9,019 bases of DNA, from positions 1 through 9,019 of the forward strand of contig RGAX01000107.1 in NCBI GenBank assembly GCA_009919985.1, read 5' to 3'. Position numbers and translations under genes: made by a program. Below the pieces are notes generated by a model, which did not search any database, had not been told where the DNA came from, and saw only the letters and a list, made by a program, of their open reading frames with translations. This document shows positions 1 through 7,013 of this stretch, one piece after another; the first letter of the stretch is position 1, and every line of letters starts with the position of its first letter. This stretch comes from Opitutaceae bacterium. Its GTDB lineage: Bacteria; Verrucomicrobiota; Verrucomicrobiia; Opitutales; Opitutaceae.

Positions 1-638
1 CTCCGGGCTGGCACTTAGATTGGAAAGCTGAGGATCGCTACGGCTACCTACCAGCGGGCCAAACCGTCCACCTGCGCACCACTGATCTCACGCGCGGCGC
101 CCATGCCTCCTTAGCCGAGAGCTGGCTTATGTACCCTGATAAGGGCGTCAGCCAAGAGGCCTGGGTCCCCAGTCTTTTGATCCGTCGAAGCGCTCCCACA
201 ACCGCACCCCTGCAATCGACCTTTGTCGCTGTACTCGAACCTTATGCCGGTGAAACTAAACTAGGAGCGATCACCCGCCTGGATTTACAGATGCCATCCG
301 GCGCCGTGGCTGACGATTCACATGTAGCCATCAGCGTAAAACACGCTTACGGAAAAACGGACCTGATCATGGCCGCGCCCGCGACGAGCTCGGCTCATCC
401 GAGCAAACTCGTGCAACCGGATTGGGCCGTCACCACAGATAGCTCATTGTGCCTTCTCCGCCGCGATGCTGCTGGCCAAATCGAGTATGTATTTCTAAGC
501 AGCGGGAACGTACTGCAGTGCGGTGGACTCCACGTGGAGCCCGACGCCAGCGCCGGTTTATTTGAAGCTGAGATAAAAAACGGAAAACTTGTCGTCTTGC
601 GTGGCGCGATCCGCACCCCCGCTTCAGTAGGACCATAA
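1..638 (+). CDS. Heparinase II/III-like polysaccharide lyase, C-terminal end (5' partial)
   Basis: The reading frame is open from base 3 to the TAA at 636-638, giving about 211 residues; the start lies outside the window. The piece reads like the C-terminal beta-sheet region of heparinase II/III-family proteins: a W-H-L-D-W start, a hydrophobic HLRTTDLTRGA segment, then AESWLMYPDKG, EAWVPSLLIRRS and STFVAVLEPYAG. The pattern of an EAWxP strand, an RR turn and a (S)TFVxVLEPY strand is what I associate with that family. Known members cleave uronic-acid-containing glycans by beta-elimination, using Tyr/His/Asn residues in the N-terminal alpha-toroid, which is not visible here, so activity cannot be judged. 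It converges on the oxidoreductase gene with 4 bp between stops and is therefore transcribed separately from the minus-strand cluster. It could instead be a non-catalytic beta-sandwich protein. The family call is moderately sure; the substrate is unknown. Confidence 0.66.
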   Translation, partial: PGWHLDWKAEDRYGYLPAGQTVHLRTTDLTRGAHASLAESWLMYPDKGVSQEAWVPSLLIRRSAPTTAPLQSTFVAVLEPYAGETKLGAITRLDLQMPSGAVADDSHVAISVKHAYGKTDLIMAAPATSSAHPSKLVQPDWAVTTDSSLCLLRRDAAGQIEYVFLSSGNVLQCGGLHVEPDASAGLFEAEIKNGKLVVLRGAIRTPASVGP

Positions 639-645
639 GGCCTTA
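636..645. repeat. 10-bp perfect palindrome holding both convergent stop codons
   Basis: TAAGGCCTTA is its own reverse complement. The left TAA (636-638) ends the plus-strand lyase-like gene, and the right TTA (643-645), read on the minus strand, is the TAA that ends the oxidoreductase gene. Only GGCC separates the two stops. The arms have no loop and no flanking T run, so this is not a convincing intrinsic terminator. The symmetry may be a chance result of two TAA stops placed 4 bp apart. Confidence 0.6.
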
Positions 646-2931
646 CTTAGCGGGTAGTACTTGCACGGCGTCGAGGTGGACGTTGCCGTTGGCGCCCGCG
701 GCATCGACTTCGACGGCGGCGGGTTGACCGGCTTTAAAATTAAAAAAGCCGAGCGAAATCCAACGACCACCAATGGGTGCCGTTTGGCGTTGGTTAAGGG
801 TCGCCGGCGTCGTGCCATCAGCATGTCGGACCACGACAGCGGTGTTGCTCGCGCGGTTTTCATGCGGAGCGGTGGCGAAGCGGACTTCATAGCGGCCGTC
901 GGCAGGCACCGTGAAGGGGAAGACGGCGGTATGTCCGGGGCCGCGAGCGAAGACGTAGTCGTTGCCGATATGTTCGAGATTGGAACCTGTGGTCCAAGTA
1001 CCCATGAGACGGGCAGCTTTGTTATCGATGACGATACCGGGTAGGTTGGCGGGATTAACGCCGCCGCCTCGTCCACCGTTGTCGTCGACCGGAGCGGGCG
1101 CAGGACCGGAGATTTGAAAAGGTGCTTCAAGATTGGCGCGGCGGGCGCGGCCAGGAAGTTGAAGCAGGCTGTCGAGTTCGTTCCAGTATTTCGCGTAGAC
1201 GTCGCGGGGTGTTCCGCCGCGTTGAACAGCGATGGCGGCGGCCTTACCCACGACTTCGCCCATCATACCGATGGTGCGCATCACGCGGATAGTGCCCAGC
1301 GCCTCATCGGTAACGCTGATATCGCGACCGGCCATGAAGAGATTATCGATATTCACTGAGTACAGGCAGCGATACGGAATCGGATAGCCGTATTGGCGGT
1401 CGACCCGAGCATCGAATTTTGCGACAGAGATGAACGGATTTTCGGGAAATTTTTTCGCGTATTCCTCTTTGGGGAAATGGAGGTCGATGCTCCACGTGCT
1501 AGGGACGCAACCGTCAGGAAAAACTTTTTTACCCACGATATCGTCGCGCGTGAGCATGATATCACCGACGATGCGGCGGGATTCACGCGTGCCACCAATG
1601 TAGGCGACCCAGTCGAGTTGCGCGTTGGGATGCTCGGGAGCGCCGTCGCGGTTTTTCATCGCGTTGAACGCACCGAAAACTGCGCGGAGGTTCCAATCGC
1701 GGATGAGTTCGAGGTCGTTGAGGGGGTGTTTGGCGAAACCGCTTTCCCAAAACCATTCACCTTTACCTTTGTCCTTCATCTCGCCTTTGCCGGGCTTGGG
1801 GTAAGGAAAATCATCCATTTTAAGATCCAGCGCCCAAGGTGTCGCAGGAAAGGAACGCGGAGCGGAGGCATTGCTCCAAACCCACATGTTGGACATACCG
1901 AGGAGGTCTTTGAGCTCGATCTCGGTCTTGGCCCCGGCGAGGGCGGCGAGCGTGCCATGACCGGTGCAGTCGGCGAAAAATTTACCGCGGAATTCTTTCC
2001 TGCGGCTGTCGCGAGTATTAAGCGAGGTCGCAGAGTCGATTCGGCCTCCAATTGTGGTGGCGGCATAAACGTGTTCGTTCAGAAATAGAGAAATGTTTTT
2101 CTCGGAGCGGACGAGGGCTTCTTTTTGCGCGTCGCCAAATTCTTCGTAAGTGCCGGGCGAATTTTTGGCTTTGTCGGCGAACTCTTCAACCATCTCACCG
2201 ATGAGCGGATATTTACCGCGGCGCACGAGACCCTGCGACCAGACACGCACCTCGGAGCTGCCGTTACCGCCGAGGACGGGGCGGTTTTGGATGAAGGCAA
2301 CTTTCAAACCCATGCGAGCGGCCGAAATGGCGCTGCCCATGCCGCCGTAGCCGCCACCGACAACGACGAGGTCGAATTCGCCCATGTCTTCCGGCGTGGC
2401 GGGGAGCCCGAGCGCGGCTTGGCGCCACGCGGAGAGCGGCGCGGAGTCGTTGAGCGGAATTTCCGACAGATCGCGGGTGAAATAAATCGCATCGCAACGC
2501 CCGTCGAAGCCGGTGAGGTCGTGGAGTGTGAGCGTGGTTTTGGGTGCGGGGATTTGGACCGTGCCGCCGTCGTGCCAGAACCACGTGGGGCTCTTCACTC
2601 CGAAGGTTTCGGTGAGCGGCTGGCCATTGATAAGTAGCTGAAATTTTCCGGGCGCACCCGGGGCTTTCCACTCGCCGACCCAGTCTTTGGTACGGACCCA
2701 AACGCGGTAGGTTCCGGCGGTCGGTAACGTGATCGTTGTGGTCGCATCAGCCACGGGTTGACCGAGACCGTGCGCGAGTAAGTAGGGCGAACCCATGATA
2801 TCGATGAACTGCGTGTCGAGCGACCAGCCACCGGGAGCGGAAAAGTTTTCCGCTTCGACTAGGAGGCGGTCGGCCGCGAGGGCAGACGTGGTAACAAACA
2901 GGGCGAGGAAGAGAGCGCGGAGGCGTTTCAT
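643..2931 (-). CDS. Secreted FAD-dependent oxidoreductase with N- and C-terminal beta-sandwich modules
   Basis: The protein has 762 residues. Residues 1-20 are a Sec signal peptide (KR, hydrophobic core, SALAA). Residues about 21-155 form a beta-rich module (VEAENF, GTYRVWVRTKDW, GRCDAIYF) resembling carbohydrate-binding sandwiches. The FAD domain of the FAD_oxidored type spans about 186-600: dinucleotide-binding strand FDLVVVGGGYGGMGSA (186-201), VLGGNGSSEVRVW (219-231), GGTRESRRIVGD (446-457), and a C-terminal flavin motif NLFMAGRDIS (530-539) followed by RTIGMMGEVVGKAAAIA. A Gly/Asn/Pro linker (about 608-630) leads to a golvesin-C/xanthan-lyase-like sandwich (631-762: MGTWTTGSN, GRYEVRFATAP, NGNVHLDAVQV). 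The substrate is unknown; oxidation of a glycan or sugar in the periplasm is inferred from context. It is the last gene of the minus-strand cluster, 34 bp after the sulfatase stop. The ATG is preceded by eight C residues and no Shine-Dalgarno sequence; it was chosen because the signal peptide follows directly. Confidence 0.9.
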   Translation of the reverse strand: MKRLRALFLALFVTTSALAADRLLVEAENFSAPGGWSLDTQFIDIMGSPYLLAHGLGQPVADATTTITLPTAGTYRVWVRTKDWVGEWKAPGAPGKFQLLINGQPLTETFGVKSPTWFWHDGGTVQIPAPKTTLTLHDLTGFDGRCDAIYFTRDLSEIPLNDSAPLSAWRQAALGLPATPEDMGEFDLVVVGGGYGGMGSAISAARMGLKVAFIQNRPVLGGNGSSEVRVWSQGLVRRGKYPLIGEMVEEFADKAKNSPGTYEEFGDAQKEALVRSEKNISLFLNEHVYAATTIGGRIDSATSLNTRDSRRKEFRGKFFADCTGHGTLAALAGAKTEIELKDLLGMSNMWVWSNASAPRSFPATPWALDLKMDDFPYPKPGKGEMKDKGKGEWFWESGFAKHPLNDLELIRDWNLRAVFGAFNAMKNRDGAPEHPNAQLDWVAYIGGTRESRRIVGDIMLTRDDIVGKKVFPDGCVPSTWSIDLHFPKEEYAKKFPENPFISVAKFDARVDRQYGYPIPYRCLYSVNIDNLFMAGRDISVTDEALGTIRVMRTIGMMGEVVGKAAAIAVQRGGTPRDVYAKYWNELDSLLQLPGRARRANLEAPFQISGPAPAPVDDNGGRGGGVNPANLPGIVIDNKAARLMGTWTTGSNLEHIGNDYVFARGPGHTAVFPFTVPADGRYEVRFATAPHENRASNTAVVVRHADGTTPATLNQRQTAPIGGRWISLGFFNFKAGQPAAVEVDAAGANGNVHLDAVQVLPAK

Positions 2932-2965
2932 GGGGGGGGTAAATTAGAGCATCGAAATATAAAAA
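2932..2965 (-). other. AT-rich leader ending in a C8 tract before the oxidoreductase start
   Basis: Read on the minus strand, this 34-bp gap after the sulfatase stop begins with T5 and AT-rich sequence and ends in TTTACCCCCCCC directly against the ATG. On the plus strand the tract is G8 at 2932-2939. No AGGAG-like ribosome binding site is present. A/U-rich, unstructured leaders without Shine-Dalgarno sequences are known in some bacterial phyla, so translation may rely on low structure, or on coupling to the sulfatase stop 34 bp upstream. The T5 is not preceded by a hairpin I could find, so I do not call a terminator. Confidence 0.4.
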
Positions 2966-4489
2966 TCAGGGACGAGAGCGCGGTGCGGCTTTCAAGGCCG
3001 CGAGACGAGCGGCCATGGCGGCAGCGCGCGCGGGTTCGGCGGTGGCGAGATTTTTGGTTTCACCGGGATCGCTCGCGAGGTCGTAAAGTTGGGGCGTTGG
3101 CAGATTAGCGGTTTGGCTGGCGGTAAACTTCGCTACCGCTTCGCCACCGGCGGGCGCGATGAATTTCCAACTGCCTTCGCGCAGCGCGAGTTTGTTATGA
3201 TGCTCGATCACGTAATCGCGCCCGCGGGGCGATTCACCGAGGAGCGCGGCGGTTTGATCAAAACTATCGGGGGCATCGGCGGCGGCGAGTTTCTGGCTGG
3301 TGAGCGCAGCGAGGGTGGCGAGAAAATCGACTTGGCTTACGAGCGCATCCGAAACGCCCGCGCGGACGCGCGCCGGCCAGCGCACGAGTAAAGGTACGCG
3401 CGTGCCAGCTTCGAAGCGGCTGTATTTACCGCCGCGAAGCTGGGCGGCAGGGCGATGATTACCGAGTTTTTCCACGGCACCGTCTTGGTAGCCGTCGTCG
3501 AGGACGGGGCCATTGTCGCTACTGAGGATGACTAGCGTATCGCGCGTAAGGCCGTGACGCTCGAGGGCGGCGAGGATTTCGCCAACCTGCCAATCAAATT
3601 GAATGATAGCATCGCCGCGCGCGCCCATGGCGGTACGGCCGACGAAGCGAGGATGCGGGACGCGAGGCACGTGAATATCGTGCGGCGCGAAGTAGAGGAA
3701 AAAGGGCCGATCTTTCTCGCGGTTGATGAAGTCCACGGCCTTACGCGTAAAGGTGTCGGCCATGTCTTCATCGACCCATTGGGCGGCGCGGCCGCCCGTA
3801 AAATAACCGATGCGTCCGATACCGTTTACGACGGCCATATTGTGCCCGTGAGACCAGTCGAGCTTGAGCTTCGAGCGATCGGTGACGCCGGTAGGTTCGC
3901 CGGGGAAGGGTTCTTTGTAACTCACGCGCAGGGGATCAGCGAGGTCGAGACCGACGACGCGTTGATTTTCCACGTAAACGCACGGCACCCGGTCCGCAGT
4001 GGCGGCCATAATAAAACTGGTGTCGAAACCCACTTCACGCGGGCCGGGTGCGATGGGTTGATTCCAATCAATAGCCTGATTTGGCGCGCCGAGACCGAGG
4101 TGCCATTTGCCGACTGCGGCGGTGGCGTAGCCCGCGCGTTGCAAGATCGCGGGCAAGGTCGCGCGCTGGGTGTCGATCACGAGCGCAGCGTCGCCGGGCA
4201 GTACGCCCGTACCGTCGCGCCGCCAGGGATATTCGCCGGAAAGCAGCGCAAAACGCGAGGGCGTGCACGTCGCTGAAGTCGTGTGTGCAGAGGTAAAGCG
4301 CAGGCCTTCGCGCGCGAGGCGGTCGACGTTGGGCGTGCTTACGCGATGCGCGCCGTAACAACTCAAATCACCGTAGCCGAGGTCGTCGGCGTAAATGATT
4401 ACGATGTTCCGCGGCCGGGCAGAATCGGCGGCCGCGTGGCCATGAGAACTGACTAGAAAAGCCGCCAGTAAAAAACAGGATGCGCGCAT
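2966..4489 (-). CDS. Secreted sulfatase of the formylglycine-dependent S1 (arylsulfatase) family
   Basis: The protein has 507 residues, a usual length for S1 sulfatases. Residues 1-21 form a Sec signal peptide (SSHGHAAA). The mature domain starts with RPRNIVIIYADDLGYGDLSCYG; D35 and D36 are the expected metal ligands. The maturation motif C-T-P-S-R lies at 75-79, where C75 would be converted to formylglycine, so an anaerobic-type or FGE maturase is needed elsewhere in the genome. Other signatures are GKWHLG (127-132; K128 and H130), FAPHDIHVPR (267-276; H270), SSDNGP (323-328; D325, N326 metal ligands), RGGKYSRFEAGTRVP (352-366; K355) and LYDLASDPGETKNLA near the C-terminus. All key residues are present, so it should be active. 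It hydrolyses sulfate esters, in context most likely on a glycan; substrate and subfamily cannot be read by eye. The leader has no Shine-Dalgarno sequence and ends TTACCCC at the ATG, similar to the oxidoreductase leader. Confidence 0.95.
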   Translation of the reverse strand: MRASCFLLAAFLVSSHGHAAADSARPRNIVIIYADDLGYGDLSCYGAHRVSTPNVDRLAREGLRFTSAHTTSATCTPSRFALLSGEYPWRRDGTGVLPGDAALVIDTQRATLPAILQRAGYATAAVGKWHLGLGAPNQAIDWNQPIAPGPREVGFDTSFIMAATADRVPCVYVENQRVVGLDLADPLRVSYKEPFPGEPTGVTDRSKLKLDWSHGHNMAVVNGIGRIGYFTGGRAAQWVDEDMADTFTRKAVDFINREKDRPFFLYFAPHDIHVPRVPHPRFVGRTAMGARGDAIIQFDWQVGEILAALERHGLTRDTLVILSSDNGPVLDDGYQDGAVEKLGNHRPAAQLRGGKYSRFEAGTRVPLLVRWPARVRAGVSDALVSQVDFLATLAALTSQKLAAADAPDSFDQTAALLGESPRGRDYVIEHHNKLALREGSWKFIAPAGGEAVAKFTASQTANLPTPQLYDLASDPGETKNLATAEPARAAAMAARLAALKAAPRSRP

Positions 4490-4536
4490 GGGGTAAGGCT
4501 CAGTTTAACGCTAAAGAGAACATTACGTGCAACGCC

Positions 4537-6975
4537 TCACTTGTACTCAAGCCACGCCGTGGCGGTGGTGGCCGACTCAGCAACCACGCGAAGCCAGTAG
4601 GCTTGATAAGCCGCTGGGAAAGCGTGCTCGAGCGATTGGCCAGCGGGCACATCGAAGAAGCGATAGTTCACCCATTGACCCGTACCGGTGAGATCGACTT
4701 CAACGCGGAAACGCACGGGCGCGGCCGACGCGTGCGAGAGCGTGAGCGTTTTGCGGTCATAGCCGGTCAGTAGATACGGATCGGAAGCGATGCCGGGCTG
4801 GACGGCGGTATCTTTCCACGGACCACCGACGCCGACCGGTTTGCCGAGGCTCCACAGATCATCCACGACCCCGAGCCAAACCGCGGCCTTGCCGTCGGTG
4901 GAGCGCACGATGTGAGAATTTGAAACCGATGCGTCGTCGTCGAGGCCGGTCAACACCAGCAGGCCACGCCACGAGGCGTAATCTTGAATGCGGCGATTAT
5001 GCGTGGTGAGGGCACGAATCTTGGCGATGCCGCCGGCGTTTTCGGCGGGCAATTCAAAGAAGGTGCCCGCGGCGTTGAGCAGATCGCGTTCGGTGCAGAC
5101 TTCGCGGTCGGTGCGCTCGAAACCAAACGGCCCTTCGAGACGGTAATCAGCGCGGCCGCGCGGGAGGCGCCAGCGTTTGCCGGCTTCGTCGGTGTAGATC
5201 ACGCTTGCGGCGTCGAGGGCGAGCGCATCGCGCGGGATCGCAACGTGCTGCTGCATCCAGGCCGCAGCGCCAGGTTCTGCACTTAGTAGCAACTTAAGAT
5301 CGGGACCCATTTCGTAAAAGGAGTCACCGACAGAGAGACCGAGAGTTTTTTTGCCAGCACCGCGGGCATGCAGGAGGCCGCCAAGAGGTTTTTTTGTAGC
5401 ATCGGTCGCAAGACCGACAAACGACGGCGCGGCCTTCGTGGTGCGCGAGTCAATCGCGCGGTAAGAGAAGGTGGCGGTGGCGTGAGCACAATCACGGGAG
5501 GCGCGTACGCGGATCCAGGCGCCGGTTTCACTTAGAGAAAATTCCGTGAAAGCGTAACCACCGGCGGGAACTTCGACGCGGCGGAGTTCGCTCCACGTGC
5601 TATTGCCGAGGCGATCAACCTCAAGGGTGAACGTGACCGCGGCGGGCGCATCGTGCGCGAGATGGAGCAAACGGTGATCGTAGCCGGCGAAGAGGAAAGC
5701 ATCGGAAGGAGTATCGGCTTTGATCGAGTCGTTGAGCCAGACGGCGCCGCGGCCGATGGGTGGGCCGAGGCGATCGAGTTGCGCCGGGTCGATGAACCAC
5801 AGGTTAGACTGGGATTGGCCGGGGCCGACGAGAGCGCCCTTGGCTTTGCGCTTGTTGAGAAATTCACTTTGAGCGGTGTCGTCGCAACCAAGAACGAGTC
5901 GATCATTCCAGCGGGCGAAATCTCCGATAACTTTAAGGTAGTTGGAGCGCGGAACAATGCCGGCGGAATGGGTGGTATCAAAATTTTTCGGGAAACGCCA
6001 AAAGGCACCGTGCATCGTCATTAGCAGATCGGTTTCGCCGATATCACGGATGCGCGGCCACTCGGTGTTCCAACCGTGGGCGCCATCGTAGGAATGGCTC
6101 GATTTCGGAAGCCGGTAGCTGTGCCAGGCGCCGTGATCGAGGACCTGGAGAATGAGCGAGCGGTGATCCCAACCGATGGACCAAACCGGATCGGTGGCGG
6201 GAGCAGTGTTACCCGTGAGACCGCCGGGGCCGGTGACCTCGGTGAACTGGTTGCGACGGATAACGGACCAGTTTTCCGCGGCGCCGTCCCAAGAGGCGAG
6301 GACGCCTGAAGCAATCTCTGGATTCACAAGGGCGGCCGGGCCATGTTCGCCGTTGTTGGCGTAGAGGAGAAGACCTTGGCCAGAGTAAAGACCTTTGCCG
6401 TGATAGCCGGGGAGATTGGCTTTGCGGCCGTCTTTGAGTTGCTCGTCACGAAAAAGCTCAGTGACGGCGAGTGTGTGGACATCGACCTCATAAAAGCCTT
6501 CTTCCATCGAGGCGTAATAAATTTTGTTCGCCGGATCGGTGAGATGACGGGCGTTACCGGTGGGGCGACCGTACATTTTTTCGTACGGAATGGTGCGAAC
6601 GTGGCCCTGCGCATCGATGGCGTGGAGGCCGATGAACAGCTGCTGCGATTCACGGTGGATGAAACGATTGGCGGGGGTACCGCCGACGCTTTCGGGGCGT
6701 GCAATCATCCGAAGCGCGGAATCGATTTCGTAGAGTTGATCGTCGGAGCCCTTAGGTTTGTGCGGGGCATAGGTGACGATCCAGAGCCGGTCGGCCCAAG
6801 GTACAACGGCACCCGTGCCACACTCGCCCGAGGTGTTAAAATAGGCGAGGTGCGGATAAATGCCACTGATCTCAACGGGGGTCTGCGGGGCTGTCGCCGG
6901 CGCGGCGCTGGCGTGAAACGCAAAGGCGAGCTGCGAGCCAACCAAAAACATGAGGGGCGGAAGCGAACGAATCAT
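4537..6975 (-). CDS. Secreted 812-residue protein of unknown function with an internal duplication
   Basis: I do not recognise a named domain. Residues 1-25 look like a Sec signal peptide (PPLMFLVGSQLAFAF, then HASAA). Residues about 34-345 read as short beta-strand repeats typical of a beta-propeller: PWADRLWIVTYAPHKPKGSDDQ, LYEIDSALRM, IYYASMEEGFYEVDVHT, LYANNGEHG and DPVWSIGWDHRSL. A module at about 348-506 is repeated at about 661-812: each has a GxxW/W start, a P-rich loop, SDxxLxxGYD, a TLEVD/RVEVD strand, and VPAG followed by a W-x-R-V strand. Residues 510-660 link them and have further strands (GDSFYEMGPDLKLLLS, VIYTDEAGKRWRLPRGRADY). No catalytic signature is visible; binding or lyase/hydrolase activity on glycan is possible but unsupported. 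It lies 36 bp after the receptor stop and 47 bp before the sulfatase, which suggests co-transcription. The ATG was chosen because the signal peptide starts there; no Shine-Dalgarno sequence is seen. Confidence 0.85.
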   Translation of the reverse strand: MIRSLPPLMFLVGSQLAFAFHASAAPATAPQTPVEISGIYPHLAYFNTSGECGTGAVVPWADRLWIVTYAPHKPKGSDDQLYEIDSALRMIARPESVGGTPANRFIHRESQQLFIGLHAIDAQGHVRTIPYEKMYGRPTGNARHLTDPANKIYYASMEEGFYEVDVHTLAVTELFRDEQLKDGRKANLPGYHGKGLYSGQGLLLYANNGEHGPAALVNPEIASGVLASWDGAAENWSVIRRNQFTEVTGPGGLTGNTAPATDPVWSIGWDHRSLILQVLDHGAWHSYRLPKSSHSYDGAHGWNTEWPRIRDIGETDLLMTMHGAFWRFPKNFDTTHSAGIVPRSNYLKVIGDFARWNDRLVLGCDDTAQSEFLNKRKAKGALVGPGQSQSNLWFIDPAQLDRLGPPIGRGAVWLNDSIKADTPSDAFLFAGYDHRLLHLAHDAPAAVTFTLEVDRLGNSTWSELRRVEVPAGGYAFTEFSLSETGAWIRVRASRDCAHATATFSYRAIDSRTTKAAPSFVGLATDATKKPLGGLLHARGAGKKTLGLSVGDSFYEMGPDLKLLLSAEPGAAAWMQQHVAIPRDALALDAASVIYTDEAGKRWRLPRGRADYRLEGPFGFERTDREVCTERDLLNAAGTFFELPAENAGGIAKIRALTTHNRRIQDYASWRGLLVLTGLDDDASVSNSHIVRSTDGKAAVWLGVVDDLWSLGKPVGVGGPWKDTAVQPGIASDPYLLTGYDRKTLTLSHASAAPVRFRVEVDLTGTGQWVNYRFFDVPAGQSLEHAFPAAYQAYWLRVVAESATTATAWLEYK
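4540..4995 (-). repeat. Internal protein repeat, copy 2 (residues about 661-812 of the 812-residue protein)
   Basis: This is the second copy of the module, closing the protein. It begins RRIQDYASWRGLLVLTG, matching GDFARWNDRLVLG of copy 1, and contains VWLGVVDDLWSLGKPVGVGGPW, SDPYLLTGYDRKTLTLSH, RVEVDLTGTGQW and FDVPAGQS before ending ATAWLEYK. Copy 1 ends with the equivalent ATATFSYR. In copy 1 the LWFIDPAQLDRLGPPIGRG segment takes the place of DLWSLGKPVGVGG. Confidence 0.75.
5458..5934 (-). repeat. Internal protein repeat, copy 1 (residues about 348-506 of the 812-residue protein)
   Basis: This copy starts at KVIGDFARWNDRLVLG and ends at ATATFSYR. Its core, residues 424-479, aligns without gaps to residues 731-786 of the same protein, with 23 identical positions of 56 by hand count. 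Shared landmarks are SD, GYD, an F-x-x-EVD strand, a central W, V-x-VPAG (VEVPAG against FDVPAG) and a closing F. The hydrophobic/polar alternation suggests a beta-sandwich. The similarity is at protein level; the DNA copies are clearly diverged, so this is an old domain duplication and not a recent DNA repeat. Confidence 0.75.
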
Positions 6976-6987
6976 AGCGGAAAGTGT

Positions 6988-7013
6988 AAAAAGAGCCGGC
7001 TGGCGGTGGGCTC
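6988..7013 (-). terminator. Weak intrinsic-terminator-like hairpin after the receptor stop
   Basis: Read on the minus strand, GAGCC (7013-7009) pairs with GGCTC (6997-6993) around an 11-base loop and is followed by TTTTT (6992-6988). The 5' arm overlaps the TGA stop of the receptor gene (7014-7012). The stem has only 5 bp, so it is weak and would at most attenuate read-through into the 812-residue protein gene, whose ATG lies 12 bp further on. An alternative local fold through the palindrome AGCCGGCT (6994-7001) would compete with it. Confidence 0.33.

Noticed and set aside
1393..2088. A 231-codon plus-strand open frame opposite the FAD oxidoreductase.
   Set aside because: It is antisense to conserved flavin-domain sequence, and no motif was found in its product.
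3554..4276. A 240-codon plus-strand open frame opposite the sulfatase.
   Set aside because: It lies wholly antisense to a sulfatase with all key residues intact; its composition is that of a shadow frame.
4503..4532. A promoter-like pair on the minus strand before the sulfatase: TTGCAC (4532-4527), 18 bases, TTAAAC (4508-4503).
   Set aside because: The -10 match is poor, the implied start would leave only about 6 bases before the ATG, and the gene sits 47 bp behind its neighbour in the same direction. Chance is the better explanation.
5389..5396. A run of T (A on the coding strand) inside the 812-residue protein gene, as a possible slippage site.
   Set aside because: It encodes Lys-Lys in TKKPLGG, and the frame is intact on both sides with consistent repeat structure, so no frameshift is indicated.
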